DNA of 64,000 bases from Westerdykella aurantiaca (taxonomy: Eukaryota > Ascomycota > Dothideomycetes > Pleosporales > Sporormiaceae). How positions within the stretch are numbered: the first letter of the stretch is position 1; each line of letters opens with the position of its first letter. A program made the translations under genes and the position numbers. Below, one piece after another: positions 32,345 to 43,276 of this stretch. The stretch is taken from assembly GCA_030412805.1 (NCBI GenBank), contig JASJFJ010000001.1:7566501-7630500 (forward strand). Reading direction: 5' to 3'. The notes under the pieces are model-generated. The model did not search any database. It saw nothing but the letters and a program-made list of their open reading frames with translations, and was not told where the DNA came from.

Positions 32345-32776
32345 AGCTAGAACGGAGGTGGTAAGCTCAGCGGGTAACTTGATGCCTTAAATCCTGCCTG
32401 TCAGTACAGCTGGTCACTCCGCCACGTACACTGCGTGGCATGGTGCTGGATGCCGTAGCTTGGCCTTCTGGGCACGGCGTAATGCAAAGGGCGTCCATAG
32501 GTGCGGAGAGTACATTTGGAGGCCATACCGCGAGAAAGGGCGTTATGCCATGCGATTTCGAGCGGCTCCAGGGTGGTCAACTACGCGTACGTTCACTGAG
32601 GGCTCGCTAGACGCACTCGAATGGGAAGGGAATTGCGTGTTTCAGCGATTGCGGCGCTGCTAGAGGATTCTAATTGGGGGCGTATGCAGATGCTGCTTAC
32701 TTGAGACCGATCCTCCTCGTGTTGAGGCGGTACACTAGAAAAGTCTGAAGACGCGAACGTTATCGCGCCAGATCTG

Positions 32777-32799
32777 GAGTCAGAGTCAGAGTCAGAGTC
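32777..32799 (+). repeat. Hexanucleotide tandem repeat (GAGTCA)
   Basis: Nearly four head-to-tail copies of GAGTCA. TGAGTCA-like cores can bind bZIP factors, but these copies overlap as AGAGTCAG, so binding is speculative. Confidence 0.8.
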
Positions 32800-34040
32800 G
32801 GAGGTTGGCAGGCATGCATGCCAGCCCCGAGCCGCAGATACGGAGATTCTGTAAGCCCGCCTCGGCTCCGTTTCTGGTCCATCGCGCGATGGACCACTTT
32901 CGTCGCCCAGTCTGGCAGTCCCAAGTACAATTCGATTCTGGACTTTCCATTCATCTTATTATCTTGTCGCAATGTACGGCGTACAAGTTGTAGGTGGACC
33001 GGAAGGGTGCGAGGGTGACGTGAGCCATTTTCCTTCCCTCGGCCGGAATCCCCGTCTGCTTCCTCCAGTTCACTGTGGCTCTCCCGCAGGATCGAAATCC
33101 ATGCGATTAGTAATATTACGCAAAGGAAAATTACCAAGGCTGTGGACGTCTACCCTCTGTCGGGGTCGGGGTTATACCCAGTACCTTCATGTTCAGCCCC
33201 AACAGCCTACGCCCGTAAGATGTGGTAGTCAGTTGGAGGATTAGGCGTAACGGGGCTTATTATACATTCCCATGAGTGTCCAAACGCTATCGCATATACG
33301 ACAGTGTATCCCTTCTCTTGCCCGCAGTATTGGCAGGGCTGGAAGCAGTATAGGTGCTTCTCAAGACTTGCAAGCCGCATACACAGTAGCTTCGAATGGA
33401 GGACGCCCTGGGGAAGTCAGGCGTAGATGGCACTTTTTACGGTCCATTTGTCTGAACCATTCTCGATAACTCACCCAGGTTCTGGCGCACGTTTGGGAAG
33501 GAGAATGCGGGGGAGGCAGGAAAAGCCGACGGCTCTCGCTTATACCTCCCTTCACATATGCATCGTCACCTCACGAACGACTTCCAAATCCACGACCGCC
33601 GCCGAACTCATCCCTCTACGGTATGTGTTTTACATCAGAAATGGTCCTGATCCAAAGTGTTCTAGACCGCAGTCGATGGCGCTTCCAGTCTGTTCGGTCG
33701 AAGACACTAATTATTGCGGCTTCACACCATATCGCCTTGGATGCGCTGAACCCCATATAAGCGAAGAAGAGGCATCTCGCGGTCGCGAGTATTTCGCTCC
33801 CAGTTATTACAAGCAGACTCGCCAAGTACAGATGCGAAGCCTCTCACTTGGTCTCCCTGCAGCGACACGAGTCGTTGATCTGTTGCGTCGATCCCGCATT
33901 TGTTTCATCCCTCGCCTCAGCACACGCGTTCCGTGTCTCGCGTTTCACAAGCATTCCAGTAAACTTTCTCTCAAACGGTTCTTAAGACGCGCAACCATTC
34001 TATCTTCCCTCGAAATGTTGTTCTCAACTTATTTGCAAAA

Positions 34041-35390
34041 ATGAAAGTCGTCACCCAAAACGCAGCATCGCTCTTCATCGCGGCCCCGGTCCTCGCCTTT
34101 GCAGATGCAGTCCAAAAGCCACTCATTGCCGGCGCATGTCCCTTGCTTTCCTACGGCCAGTGTCAATTAGCAGGACCCCGCAACGCCTTGGACCTGAATG
34201 TATCACAGATCGTCACTCCATCATACGGCTCCCTGGGACAAGATGAGAAATCGGCTCCAGAAGCAGGTAGAGAAGCCGACTACTCCCCCTGGTCCGTCCT
34301 ACCAGAGTGCTACTCAAGCGAAGACGTCTCCAATCCTGTCTGCGTCTTCAGTGACCAGAGTTTCGCGTCGGGCCGTGGCATCACCATCGTCACCACAGCC
34401 GAACGGGCCTACGAGATCTTGAAGAAACCCGCCTTCACGAAACCGGACGTCTTAAGCCGTGTAAACCAACACCACACACCCCCGTATGAGCTCCGCGAGA
34501 TGCCAGGCAGGGGTCGCGGCCTGATCGCGAACAAGACCCTGCACAGAGGCGACCAAATCTTCGCCTCTACGCCCTTAATCCTCATGGACGACGACGCCTA
34601 CAAGCTGGAGTCGAACGAGACATTCACGTTAGCCAGGCGGGGCGTGGATACACTACCAGCTTCCTCCCAGACGCTCTTTTGGGATCTTCTAGGCCACTTC
34701 AGGGGCGATCCGGTCGGAGAACGTATCAACACCAATGCGTTTGAGGTCCAGGTGAACGAGCTGGACCAGTACGCGGTTCTGCCGGAAATCGCGATGATGA
34801 ACCACGACTGCAGGCCCAACGCAGATTACTTCTGGGACGAGAACACCCTGAGCCATTACGTCCATGCGACGCAAACCATCTATCCCGGCCAGGAAATCAC
34901 GATTACCTACATTGACAACGAGAGGGCCCGAGAGAAGAGAATGAAGAAGCTGAAGAGCACGTGGGGCTTTGACTGCAGTTGTTCGGCGTGCTCTGCGCAC
35001 CCGGCGTTCGCGGCGGAGTCGGATTCGAGGTTGGTGCAGATGAGGAAGCTGCGGAAGGTGTTTCTGCGCTGGGAGGAGGGTGATGAGGACGAGGTTGTGA
35101 TACCGCAAATGGCCGAGACACTTGTTAGCCTCTATGAGCAGGAGAGGCTTTGGAGCGGCATCGGTGAGGCGTACAAGTTTGCCGCCGAAGTGTACGCGGC
35201 ATTCGGGGACAGGTGGAATGCTGTGCGGTACGCGCGACTGGCCGCTGAGTTTGGGATGTTGGAGAGGGGCTTCTATCATGAAGAAGTTCTGCTGATGAGG
35301 GTGATGGCGGCGGACCCTTCGAGATCCTGGAGTTGGAACACAAAAGTCACAAAGGGTGCAGGACAGGAGCCAGCACCGGACAACCACTAG
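34041..35390 (+). CDS. SET-domain protein with apparent signal peptide
   Basis: Single exon, 449 residues. The N-terminus (MKVVTQNAASLFIAAPVLAF) reads as a secretion or ER signal, followed by a Cys-containing region of about 120 residues (CPLLSYGQCQL, PECYSSEDVSNPVCVF). The SET domain spans about residues 150-300: GRGRGLIANKTLHRGDQIF, then MMNHDCRPNADYFWD, the NHxCxPN signature that binds S-adenosylmethionine, and ITITYID. The zinc-binding FDCSCSAC follows. The C-terminal 130 residues look helical (TPR-like). SET proteins methylate lysine in histones or other proteins. The signal peptide is unexpected for a nuclear enzyme, although similar proteins with a signal occur in other fungi. Substrate and compartment are unknown. 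No intron was seen. Confidence 0.85.
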   Translation: MKVVTQNAASLFIAAPVLAFADAVQKPLIAGACPLLSYGQCQLAGPRNALDLNVSQIVTPSYGSLGQDEKSAPEAGREADYSPWSVLPECYSSEDVSNPVCVFSDQSFASGRGITIVTTAERAYEILKKPAFTKPDVLSRVNQHHTPPYELREMPGRGRGLIANKTLHRGDQIFASTPLILMDDDAYKLESNETFTLARRGVDTLPASSQTLFWDLLGHFRGDPVGERINTNAFEVQVNELDQYAVLPEIAMMNHDCRPNADYFWDENTLSHYVHATQTIYPGQEITITYIDNERAREKRMKKLKSTWGFDCSCSACSAHPAFAAESDSRLVQMRKLRKVFLRWEEGDEDEVVIPQMAETLVSLYEQERLWSGIGEAYKFAAEVYAAFGDRWNAVRYARLAAEFGMLERGFYHEEVLLMRVMAADPSRSWSWNTKVTKGAGQEPAPDNH

Positions 35391-35613
35391 TCTGTAAAAC
35401 ATTCTTATGAAATCATGATCATTGTAGCATTTGGTTTGGATAATTTCTCCATCTATGCCAGCCTAGCGAATATGCAGAGGTCAGTCTAGGCCTTTCATCC
35501 GCATCGCCTTCGACAGTCTACCTGTCCCTTCTCTTCTACAATCGTTATCAAGAGAATGTGCGAATCGCCCGGTCGCCTGAATCCCGAGGCGCCCGTAGAT
35601 GATCCGACTTGGC

Positions 35614-35669
35614 AAAAGAAAAGAAAAGAAAAGAAAAAAAAGGAAAAAAAGGGAAAAAAAGGAAAGAAT
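35614..35669 (+). repeat. Polypurine (A/G) tract
   Basis: About 56 consecutive purines, made of AAAAG and AAAAAAAGG units. Mirror-like purine tracts of this kind can form triplex DNA or act as length-variable microsatellites. Confidence 0.9.
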
Positions 35670-35681
35670 AGAAACCAAAAT

Positions 35682-35825
35682 AACCTTTCAGAATGCCTTC
35701 CGAAATGCCGAGTCCTAATACATAGGACCACCCAATTTTAACAAAAGAAAAGCATGTCGGAATTCTAACACTCATTCACTCAACCTTTCAGAACGCCTTC
35801 TGAAAAACACTGAGTCCTAACATGT
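35682..35825 (+). repeat. Pair of imperfect direct repeats, 100 bp apart
   Basis: Copy 1 (35682-35724) and copy 2 (35782-35825) share AACCTTTCAGAA, GCCTTC, GAAA and GAGTCCTAA in the same order. Copy 2 contains the perfect palindrome TTCAGAA-CGCC-TTCTGAA and copy 1 a one-mismatch version. They may be remains of a small mobile element or a duplicated regulatory site. Confidence 0.75.
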
Positions 35826-36027
35826 GGGTATCATCAATGCCACCGCGTGAAAGCCATGCAAGCCCCAATGCTGGAACGCAGGACAAATGCCGCCTCAACA
35901 ATGCGACACCGATAAAGCAGTCGACAGCCGCAGAGAAGTCTACAGCGTCAACAGAAATGCAGCGTTTACTTCTTGTGCGCGTTCGCTGGGCTGTGCCTGC
36001 TTTGAGGTTAGCATCGTAAAAACATAA

Positions 36028-38002
36028 TCACTCGAACTCAACGTACACAGAGTTGCACTGGGCCGCAGCGTCCTCCGCCGAGATGGCTCCCCCCTTCCCA
36101 GAACAGTTCCCTTCGGAAGGCGTCCCAGCGGCCTTGCACATGGCATGGGCATGCGCTGGGAGGGTCTGCTGCTGCTGGAGCAGCATGGGCGATTCGATGA
36201 ACGTGGCAGCCATGCCTGCCAACAAGTGAAGATCGATGTGGCAATGGAGTTGCCAGACGCCGGGGTTATCGGTGACGAAGCGGATGACGAGGTAGCCGTT
36301 TGCTGGGACGACGGCTGTGGAGGTGTTAGCGGGCGGATCCTTATGTGAATAAAGGAGAGCGACGTACCTGTATCGCGGGTCACTGGAACCTCTGGGAGGT
36401 TCTCCTCGACACCATCCCAGGAGCCTTGACCGCGAGCGACAACCTGGAATTCGTGGCCTGATATGGTGGTCAGCAATGTTCCCAGCCTGAGAGATGGGAT
36501 ATGTATCTTACCATGAAGGTGCATAGGGTGTCCAAAAGCCTGCGGGTTCTCCATGATGATCTGTACGACCTGGTTCGGTTCCAGGACATATGGTTCAACA
36601 CCGGGCCCATACGTAGCTACAACGTTCGCCGCCTCGCCCGTGGACATGGCCGAGAGGAGCGTGGGGACCTTAGGCGCGACCCATGGCTGGTCTCCCATTG
36701 CAATACGCGTCCCAACTCCGTCGATATAGGTCTGGTTCGTCCGGAAAGAGATGGTGCGGTCGACGGGCCCATAGAGACCATGGCCAGCCAGTGGGCGCAA
36801 GATCATGTCGTCGAGAACACCTCCCGAGCCCGGATTCCAGCTGGGCGTGATGGTGACATTTCCGCCGTTAGCATCAGTTTCTCCTTCATCAAAGTCGGCC
36901 GTTTCTTGGCTTCCGTTGTCTTGATTGTCTTGATGTTCAAAGTTATCGAATTGGTTGGCATCTCCGTTGTCGTTCATCTGGCCCATGTTGACAGATTGGC
37001 GGCGGCGGCGGCGGAACCCGGAGAATTCCTCTCCAGGCTGCCAACGAGCGGTTCCGATGACACTTCGACGCTCCTCCGACGGGATGTTATCCGTGAGCAT
37101 ATCAGTAGTCATCTGCGCAATCCACGACGTCTCGACAACTTCGTCGTCCGAAGCGGGGCGCTCAACGATCACGTCGTACCGTTGGCCTGCGCAGACGAGC
37201 AACGTGTCCGTGAGAGTAGGCTCAGTTTGGGTACCATCCACACCAACAACCTCAAGTTGTACGCCACCGATATGGAAGTTGCTGCAGGCGACGGCGGACA
37301 GGCTCACAATCCGAAACAGGTACCGCTTGCCCTCCTGGAGATCCAGCGTCATACCTTCGCTGGATTCGTTGACCAGAAAGGCATCCGGGGAGGGAAACCT
37401 CCCGTTACGGTTGTCCGGGCTGAGGTACTCCTCGGACACCTCCGTGTGCAGTCTATGGTACCAATCGGAAAAAGTGATGACCTTCTGTCCGCCGGTGATG
37501 CTCAGACTGTCTTCCCATGCCCTGTCATGGATGATCATAGCCCCACGGAGGCCGTCAGGGTATTGGGACTCGTGGTCATGGCCGTGATACCACGTCGGGC
37601 CCTGTGGTGCGGCCTTGAAGGAATAGGTATACGATTCACCGGGTGGGATGGCACACTGGGACACTCCAACGCCACCGTCAGCGTAAGCCGTACCGGCTTG
37701 TAACATGCCGTGAAAATGCAAGCTTGCGGTCGAGTCCCCGAGAGAATTGTGCACGGTGACGACGACGTCGTCGCCAACATCAGCTTCAATAGTTGGGTTT
37801 CTGTGGAATGATTAGCTTGTGCCCGTCGGGAGGGAGAAACCAACATACGGCCATTGTCCGTTGATACCCTGTACGGGCCTCTCATACCCATCTGGTGCAG
37901 CCTGTAACTGGTTAAAATGTCTGTGCTAGAGCGCGTAGCTGTCGAACGTACCTGGAGCCAGCTTACATCCCAGTCGTAGGTGACTTGCTTTGCTGAGGCC
38001 AT
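36028..38002 (-). CDS. Multicopper oxidase (laccase/ferroxidase family)
   Basis: Five exons (38002-37952, 37901-37849, 37800-36512, 36457-36368, 36314-36028) give 589 residues. All four copper motifs are present: LHFHG (63-65 HFH), WYHGHDHE, HPMHLHGHEF (split by the third intron) and HCHIDLHLLAGM, with Met as likely axial ligand of the type-1 copper. The opening QVTYDWDVSWLQAAPDG and INGQWPNPTIEADVGD is that of Fet3-like and ascomycete multicopper oxidases. With Met at 38002 there is no signal peptide, unusual because relatives are secreted or membrane-bound. An in-frame upstream extension (from MRVTSNFKIS) is open but only weakly hydrophobic. An Arg run then an Asn/Asp/Gln-rich insert (about residues 295-350) separates cupredoxin domains 2 and 3. 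The substrate may be iron(II), phenols or a pigment precursor. Confidence 0.9.
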
Positions 38003-38335
38003 TTTACAAAGCATTTCGAGTAGCATGTGAGCAACATGGAGTGCAGAAATCTTGAAGTTCGAAGTGACCCGCATGTTGGGCAATATGCGCAGGCGAGGCG
38101 CTGTTGTGCGAGTCGAAGACGTCAAGGTCAGCGGCAGGAGCGGAAGGTTGCGAAGCGCTCAAGAAGCGAGAAGTCGTCCTGCCAGTGCGCGTAACGATCC
38201 GCGAGTGGAGGAAACGGTGAGGAAGTGGAGGTAAGTAAGTTGTGTCCGTAGAGGAAGTTGTCGGGTAGCGGACGTTGAGTTCGTCGAGGCAGTTGACGAA
38301 GTTGTCGGGTAGAGCCAGTTGTGTTCGCCGAAGAA

Positions 38336-38443
38336 GTTGTGTTCGTTGAGGCAGTTGTGTTCGTCGAGGCAGTTGTGTTCGTCGAGGCAGTTGTGTTCGT
38401 CGAGGCAGTTGTGTTCGTCGAGGCAGTTGTGTTCGTCGAGGCA
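38336..38443 (+). repeat. 18-bp minisatellite, six copies
   Basis: Six head-to-tail copies of GTTGTGTTCGTCGAGGCA, five identical and the first with one T for C. The array is bordered on both sides by related copies of GTTGACGAAGTTGTCGGG and GAGCCAGTTGTGTTCG, so the whole block grew by nested duplication. Read on the minus strand, one frame gives repeats of Thr-Thr-Ala-Ser-Thr-Asn, a typical O-glycosylated stalk composition. That frame has no good ATG and ends before the multicopper oxidase. Located 334 bp upstream of its start codon. Confidence 0.93.
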
Positions 38444-38614
38444 GTTGACGAAGTTGTCGGGTAGAGGCTAGAGCCAGTTGTGTTCGTCGACGAAGTTGTG
38501 TGAGTAGAGGATGGTGTCTGAGTAGAGCATAGTCTGTGAGTAGAGGAGACTGTGTAACTAGAGGATACCGTGTGAGGGAAGATGGGAGGGCAAATAGTGG
38601 GGAAGATGATGTCC

Positions 38615-38621
38615 TATATAT
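38615..38621 (-). promoter_or_regulatory. TATA-like element upstream of the multicopper oxidase
   Basis: TATATAT within TTTCATATATAGGAC on the minus strand, about 610 bp before the proposed start. If used, the transcript would carry a long leader that contains the 18-bp minisatellite. Confidence 0.35.
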
Positions 38622-41182
38622 GAAATTCGGGTAGCTACTCCCCGGGCACGCTCCTGCTAATGAGCTAGTGAGTTGCCACAGCGCCTCACTCCCCAATCCA
38701 GTGCCCCCATCCCATTTTTTTCTCCAAGTCCTTCCAGTGTGCGTGATCTAGCGGTTTGCGGCAGCAGGGATGGGCCTCCGATGTCTGAGAAGCATTACGC
38801 AAGTGTGCGTTCGACTTCGAGGCATGATGTCTGATTTAAAGGCCCGACGGATGCATATGGACCCGTATCTGTTCTCCTACTAGCGGTGGCGGTATGGTAT
38901 CCTGTGAAAGGAAACTAGCGTGAGGCATTACGGAGGCTTGACTCCAGAAAGAGGCTTGACTGATATGCGGCGGAAGCTACCACCCTCCCCCTCCCCACCA
39001 AGTCTCCACGAGAACCCCAATATGAAGTTGGTTCTCCTTCAGATTTTAGAACCCACGCAAATGGAAACCCTTTCGCAGAGCAGACTCTGGTGCTCCTGTT
39101 GATCAGAAGCATCATCGACAGGAACAGGCACATGTGGAGGTTCGAGCCGACCCGCAAGGACAGGTACTCACCGAAGCAGCGCCGTACGTCCCCGTCGAGG
39201 CCCGCGAAGCTCACGCCATGGCAGCCCACCGCATCCGTGCTCTTCGCCTTGGGGATGTCACATCGACATCCAAAGCGTCGTCTTCGTCTTCGGAGTCTTG
39301 TACAAACTGTCTACGAGTGGGACCCGCATCTCCACGAGGTAGTCAGGTCCGGCCGAACATTCCTGCGCGCCGACGGCCCTTTTACACCCGTGACGTAATG
39401 TAAAGGCTTCTCGTTGCATACAGCGCATGATTTTCCTATTTGGGGCGGATGTTTGGGTGTGGAAGGAAATCCCAACGGCAAGATGCGCAGGAGAGGGGGA
39501 CATCTTGGGGCCCCTCTGCGAGAAAACTCTGGACTTTCTTTCATACGAGGAGAATAGAGCTGTGGGAAATTTACTGAGTTTTCCCCAGTTGATTGGGTGA
39601 ATGTAGGAGCCACTAGATTGTTGGATGGATGGCTCATGGAGACCAAAAGGCGGAGTCCATGACGAATGCGAGGCACCCATCCAAGCCCACTTTCCAGTGC
39701 CGTCATTCCGTGTGATTTGATTTGAATTAGTCCCATGCCCTCGAGAAGTTCCCCCTAGCCGCATCCCCTCCACTACATCACTCCCATCCTCTAGACTCGA
39801 CATATGACGCATCCGCCCACACCTCTGCCTTCTTTAACTGCTTCGAGACCATCCCATTCCAGTAATCTTCCCGGTCTCCCCAGGATGCAAGCGATGACGC
39901 CGTTCTTCCATGCATGCACCCCGTCGGCGTAGGCCAAAGCGCCGGCACTGCAGTCTATCGACGCCTATGCCATGAGTGCCTCTGATTTCTCAAGACCTTC
40001 ACCCAGACCTCTGCTTCCGCAACTTACGCACTTGGACACATCCTTAGTGAGTAAGTATTCGGCAAGAACCCTCTCGCCCAAAGGCCGAATACACAGCTTC
40101 CCCGTTCGCCTCCCAAGCACCTCATTCAGAACACATGCCCACCTCAAACCCCAGGTTCCCTCACCCTCTTTTGCATGCACAGGCGGTCCATTATATATGC
40201 CGTCCATACGTCACCAGTGCAATCCGCGACCACCACCGTCAGGTCCTCCTCCCCCGCCCGACGAACGTCACGAACAAGCATAGTCCAGACCCTCGTCTCC
40301 TGCGGACCCACCAAGGCCCCTCACTCAAAAAACATGCTCATTACACACAGTATCCGGAGAATCGCCGCACTTCCCCTTTTGTTCGTACCTCGATCCCCTC
40401 GCGCTGCGGGGCATGAACGCATAACATGTGCATTTCATCGCTTAGCCAATCAGCAATCGCGCTGCATTATCTAAGGTGGTAGCGTATACGTACATGCTGG
40501 AGCCGGGACTAAGCGTCATGGCTACACTAGGGGTGTGGCTAAGTGGGGGGCCCCAATCGGGACCTTCGTCGTTTACAATGGTACGCGGATGCTAGCGCTC
40601 GTGGAAATGCGATATGTAGGCATGTGAGATAGAGGGGCAGTTCTCACGCGGGAGTAGCGCTACGAGCAGGCGATATGGTTCCATTTCCTTTTTCATGACG
40701 CACCGTGACGCGACGTGCTAACCCCCATTCTGGCGTTCCGGAGGCTCGCTCGCTTCTCAGGTGTACTCGTCATTTTGATTGAACGTGAGCGTTCAGACGT
40801 GTTCGTTCTTCCTTTGGAGGAAGAGCTGCTGCGAAGAGGTCGCGAAGACTAGCCACAAATACAGAGGTACCTCTGCAGCGCTCCCGTCTTCTAAAGATTT
40901 CTGGTCGGAAAGTGAAGGCTAGGAGGGTTGCACGCAGGCATCTGCTCAACATCAATGTTTTCATGCCTAGCGTCTCTCCACGGACGAGACGCCGCTCCCT
41001 AAAAACCCGTACATGTACCTTGGGCTAACACAACGGATCTGCAAATCCAAATGCCAGAAAATCTCTAACCCCACCTTAGCATCACTCCATAGGGCCTCCG
41101 CGCCACAGTTAGCAGAATATCGAATTTCCCCTAATATGCATATATACAACACCCTTCCCCTCTCCTCCCCAACCTCCCACAC

Positions 41183-42781
41183 CTAATAATCCAAGCTCTC
41201 CTCAAACAGCCTCCTCAACTGCTCCCTCTCCGCCTCCACATTCCCCATCTCCAGATTCGGCGCGAGCATCAACACCCTCGCCTGCGGAATCGTCCCCTCG
41301 ACCAACCCATCCAAGTGCTCCTTCGTGAACCCCAGATCCTTCAAGCCCCTAGGCTGATCGCCCAGGCTGACCAGGAACTCCGCCAACGCCTCGCTCAGCA
41401 CCTCGCCAGCGGACTCCTTCTTCACGTTCGACACGTCGACGCCGAAGCACTCGGCCGCCTGGAGATGCCTCTCCGGGTTGCTCGCGGCCGTGAACTTGAA
41501 GACGGCGGGGGCGGAGACGGCGACGCTGACGCCGTGCGGGATGATGGGGCCGTCGACCTCGTAGCCCTTGTGCTTGTATCCCGGGTTCTGGCCCGAGATG
41601 GGGTAGCTCATGCCGTGGCAGAGATGCACACCTGCGTTGCCGAAGCCGACGCCCGCGAGGGTGGCGGCGAGCAGCATCTTGGCCTGCGCCTCGTGGTCCT
41701 CCGGGTCCTTGACCGCGCGGGGGAGGTACTTGACGGTGTCGCGGAGGGCGTTGAGGGAGAAGATGTCGGAGATGGGGTTTGCGCCCTGGTAGGCTGGGCG
41801 GTTGATCGGGTTGGTGGGACGGGGCACGCGCTCGTAGAAGGGGATGGCGGTCCAGGATTCCAGGCTGTGGCAGAGGACGTCGAGGCCCGAGGCGGCGTGC
41901 ACGGCGGAGGGCATGGTGCGCGTGTTGAGGGGGTCGACTATGCCGAGCGTGGGCTTCAGGTTGCGGTGTGCAATGCCGGTTTTGGCGCGCTTCGAGACGA
42001 GGTCGAAGATGGCGGTGCCGGTGGTCTCGGAGCCAGTGCCTGCGGTCGTGGGGACGGCAATCAGAGGCTTGAGTTTGCCTTGGATGGGGAGTCCACGGCC
42101 GAGCGGGGCGTTGACGAAGTCGAGGAAGTCCGCCTCTGCAGTACCGTTAGCTTCCATCCCAACTCAATCCAGGGAAGAAGGCGTAGAACATACCAGGGAA
42201 GGTGGTATACAAATTCATCAGCTTGGCCGTATCAATCACACTCCCTCCTCCGACCGCCAAAAACGCGTCCGGAGCGTACGGCTTCGCATACTCAATCGCC
42301 TGCTTGATGCTGCTGTCCTTGGGCTCCACCCTCACCCCGTCGAAGATGTCGTACTGCACGCCCTCGCTCTCCAGCGCCTGAATGGCCTGCTGCATGGCAT
42401 TCAGCTTCCGGACGTTCCCGTCCGTCACCACCATGACGCGCTTCGCGCCCATGTTCTTCAGGTCCATGCCGACCTCCTTGGTGCAGCCGGGCCCGAATCG
42501 TATCGACGAGGCGGCCATTTCGAAGGCGTATTCCTTTTGTTGCGAGTGGTCGATCGGGGTCGCCAGGGCGCGCTTCGCCTGGTGGATGGTGGAAGGTCCA
42601 TGGTGGTGGTGCGCGGGGTTCGAGTGGCAGGGACAGCTGTTGGGAGTGTTAGCCTGCTCATGACGAACAAGAGGGGATTCAATTGGTGAACCTACTTGGG
42701 AGGATGCGTGAATTGGATCGTCCGAAGCAGATTCACCGCCCGTGTAGCCCTCGAGGGACTAATCCGCACAACTCCAGACAT
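41183..42781 (-). CDS. Mitochondrial iron-type alcohol dehydrogenase (hydroxyacid-oxoacid transhydrogenase, ADHFE1/HOT)
   Basis: Three exons (42781-42696, 42636-42194, 42135-41183) give 493 residues. The N-terminus MSGVVRISPSRATRAVNLLR is Arg/Ser-rich and lacks acids, as in a mitochondrial presequence. Next come a His/Cys patch (NCPCHSNPAHHHH) and YAFEMAASSIRFGPGCTKEV, characteristic of the ADHFE1 group. The nucleotide loop is FLAVGGGSVIDTAK; metal-binding residues lie in AASGLDVLCHSLES, CHGMSYPISG and IPHGVSVAVS. The expected reaction is transfer of hydride between 4-hydroxybutyrate and 2-oxoglutarate, giving succinic semialdehyde and 2-hydroxyglutarate, in the mitochondrial matrix. A plain iron-dependent alcohol dehydrogenase is the alternative. 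Full length and all motifs are intact. Confidence 0.92.
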
Positions 42782-43276
42782 GTTCGATCAAGTGCTATTG
42801 GCGACCTTCCAGATGGTTCACTCAGGACAGGGCGAGTAGGAGAAGACGGAAAATGCACTTCCCCGCGAGAAGACTATTGTGGGGAGGAATCAAGGGCGTC
42901 ATTTTGCCAGGAACGCTGCGGTAAGCTTAGGATCTGGGGAGCTTCTCGTAGACCGAGGTCGGCGCGTGGGGCGTGAGGGAGATGTGGGCGGGGGAGTCCT
43001 GGAGGTCCGCGGCGTGGGGCGGTTGCCGGATGGGGTAAGCCGATGTGCAAGTCACGTGGAGGGTAGAGGAGATGCAGGTGATCTTCGGCACATATACTCT
43101 CGCAAGTGTAGTAAACGCAAGCTATGGTATCGCCATTAGAGGAACGCTATCTGTAGAAGAAGAAATCAAGCATCTCAAACTCGCACTTGGTATCAGTCCG
43201 TAGGTATGTATACCCATTACCCCTGTCCCCACCATCGACCATCACCACTTCCAACCTTCACGAAATTCATTCTATT
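42782..43276. other. Intergenic
   Basis: Upstream region of the transhydrogenase and 3' flank of the Slm1-like gene. No gene seen. Confidence 0.5.

Larger units (their letters stand above)
32233..34040. other. Divergent intergenic region
   Basis: 1.8 kb between the RTA1-like and SET-domain genes. Contains a hexamer repeat at 32777-32799. A 205-residue ORF at 33427-34044 runs over the SET gene start but has no recognisable domain and probably is not a gene. Confidence 0.5.
35391..36027. other. Convergent intergenic region with repeats
   Basis: 3' flanks of the SET gene and the multicopper oxidase. Holds a polypurine tract and a pair of direct repeats, listed separately. No gene seen. Confidence 0.6.
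38003..41182. other. Gene-poor region upstream of the multicopper oxidase
   Basis: 3.2 kb, with a minisatellite at 38336-38443 and a TATA-like element near 38615 on the minus strand. The remainder (38740-41180) has many short ORFs on both strands (longest 184 residues, minus strand, 39258-39812) without recognisable domains, and no transposon ends that I can see. Confidence 0.5.

Noticed and set aside
32360..32440. tRNA-like D-arm (AAGCTCAGCGGGTAA)
   Set aside because: No matching acceptor stem, anticodon arm or T-arm at proper spacing.
33427..34044. 205-residue frame ending over the start codon of the SET gene
   Set aside because: No recognisable domain and unlikely overlap; more probably the 5' leader of the SET gene.
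36501..37703. 400-residue open frame on the plus strand opposite the multicopper oxidase
   Set aside because: It is antisense to a well-supported gene with all copper motifs, has no recognisable domain and arises from codon bias.
38336..38443. Minisatellite considered as a CRISPR array
   Set aside because: Units are contiguous without spacers, and the genome is eukaryotic.
38004..38696. 230-residue Arg-rich frame through the minisatellite
   Set aside because: The frame is open mainly because the 18-bp repeat preserves it, and its start lies upstream of the TATA-like element. No domain is recognised.
39258..39812. 184-residue minus-strand frame in the gene-poor region
   Set aside because: No domain, overlapping frames on both strands, no splice or composition support.
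41315..42307. 330-residue open frame opposite the mitochondrial transhydrogenase
   Set aside because: Shadow of the GC-rich coding strand; the opposite strand has complete family motifs and introns.
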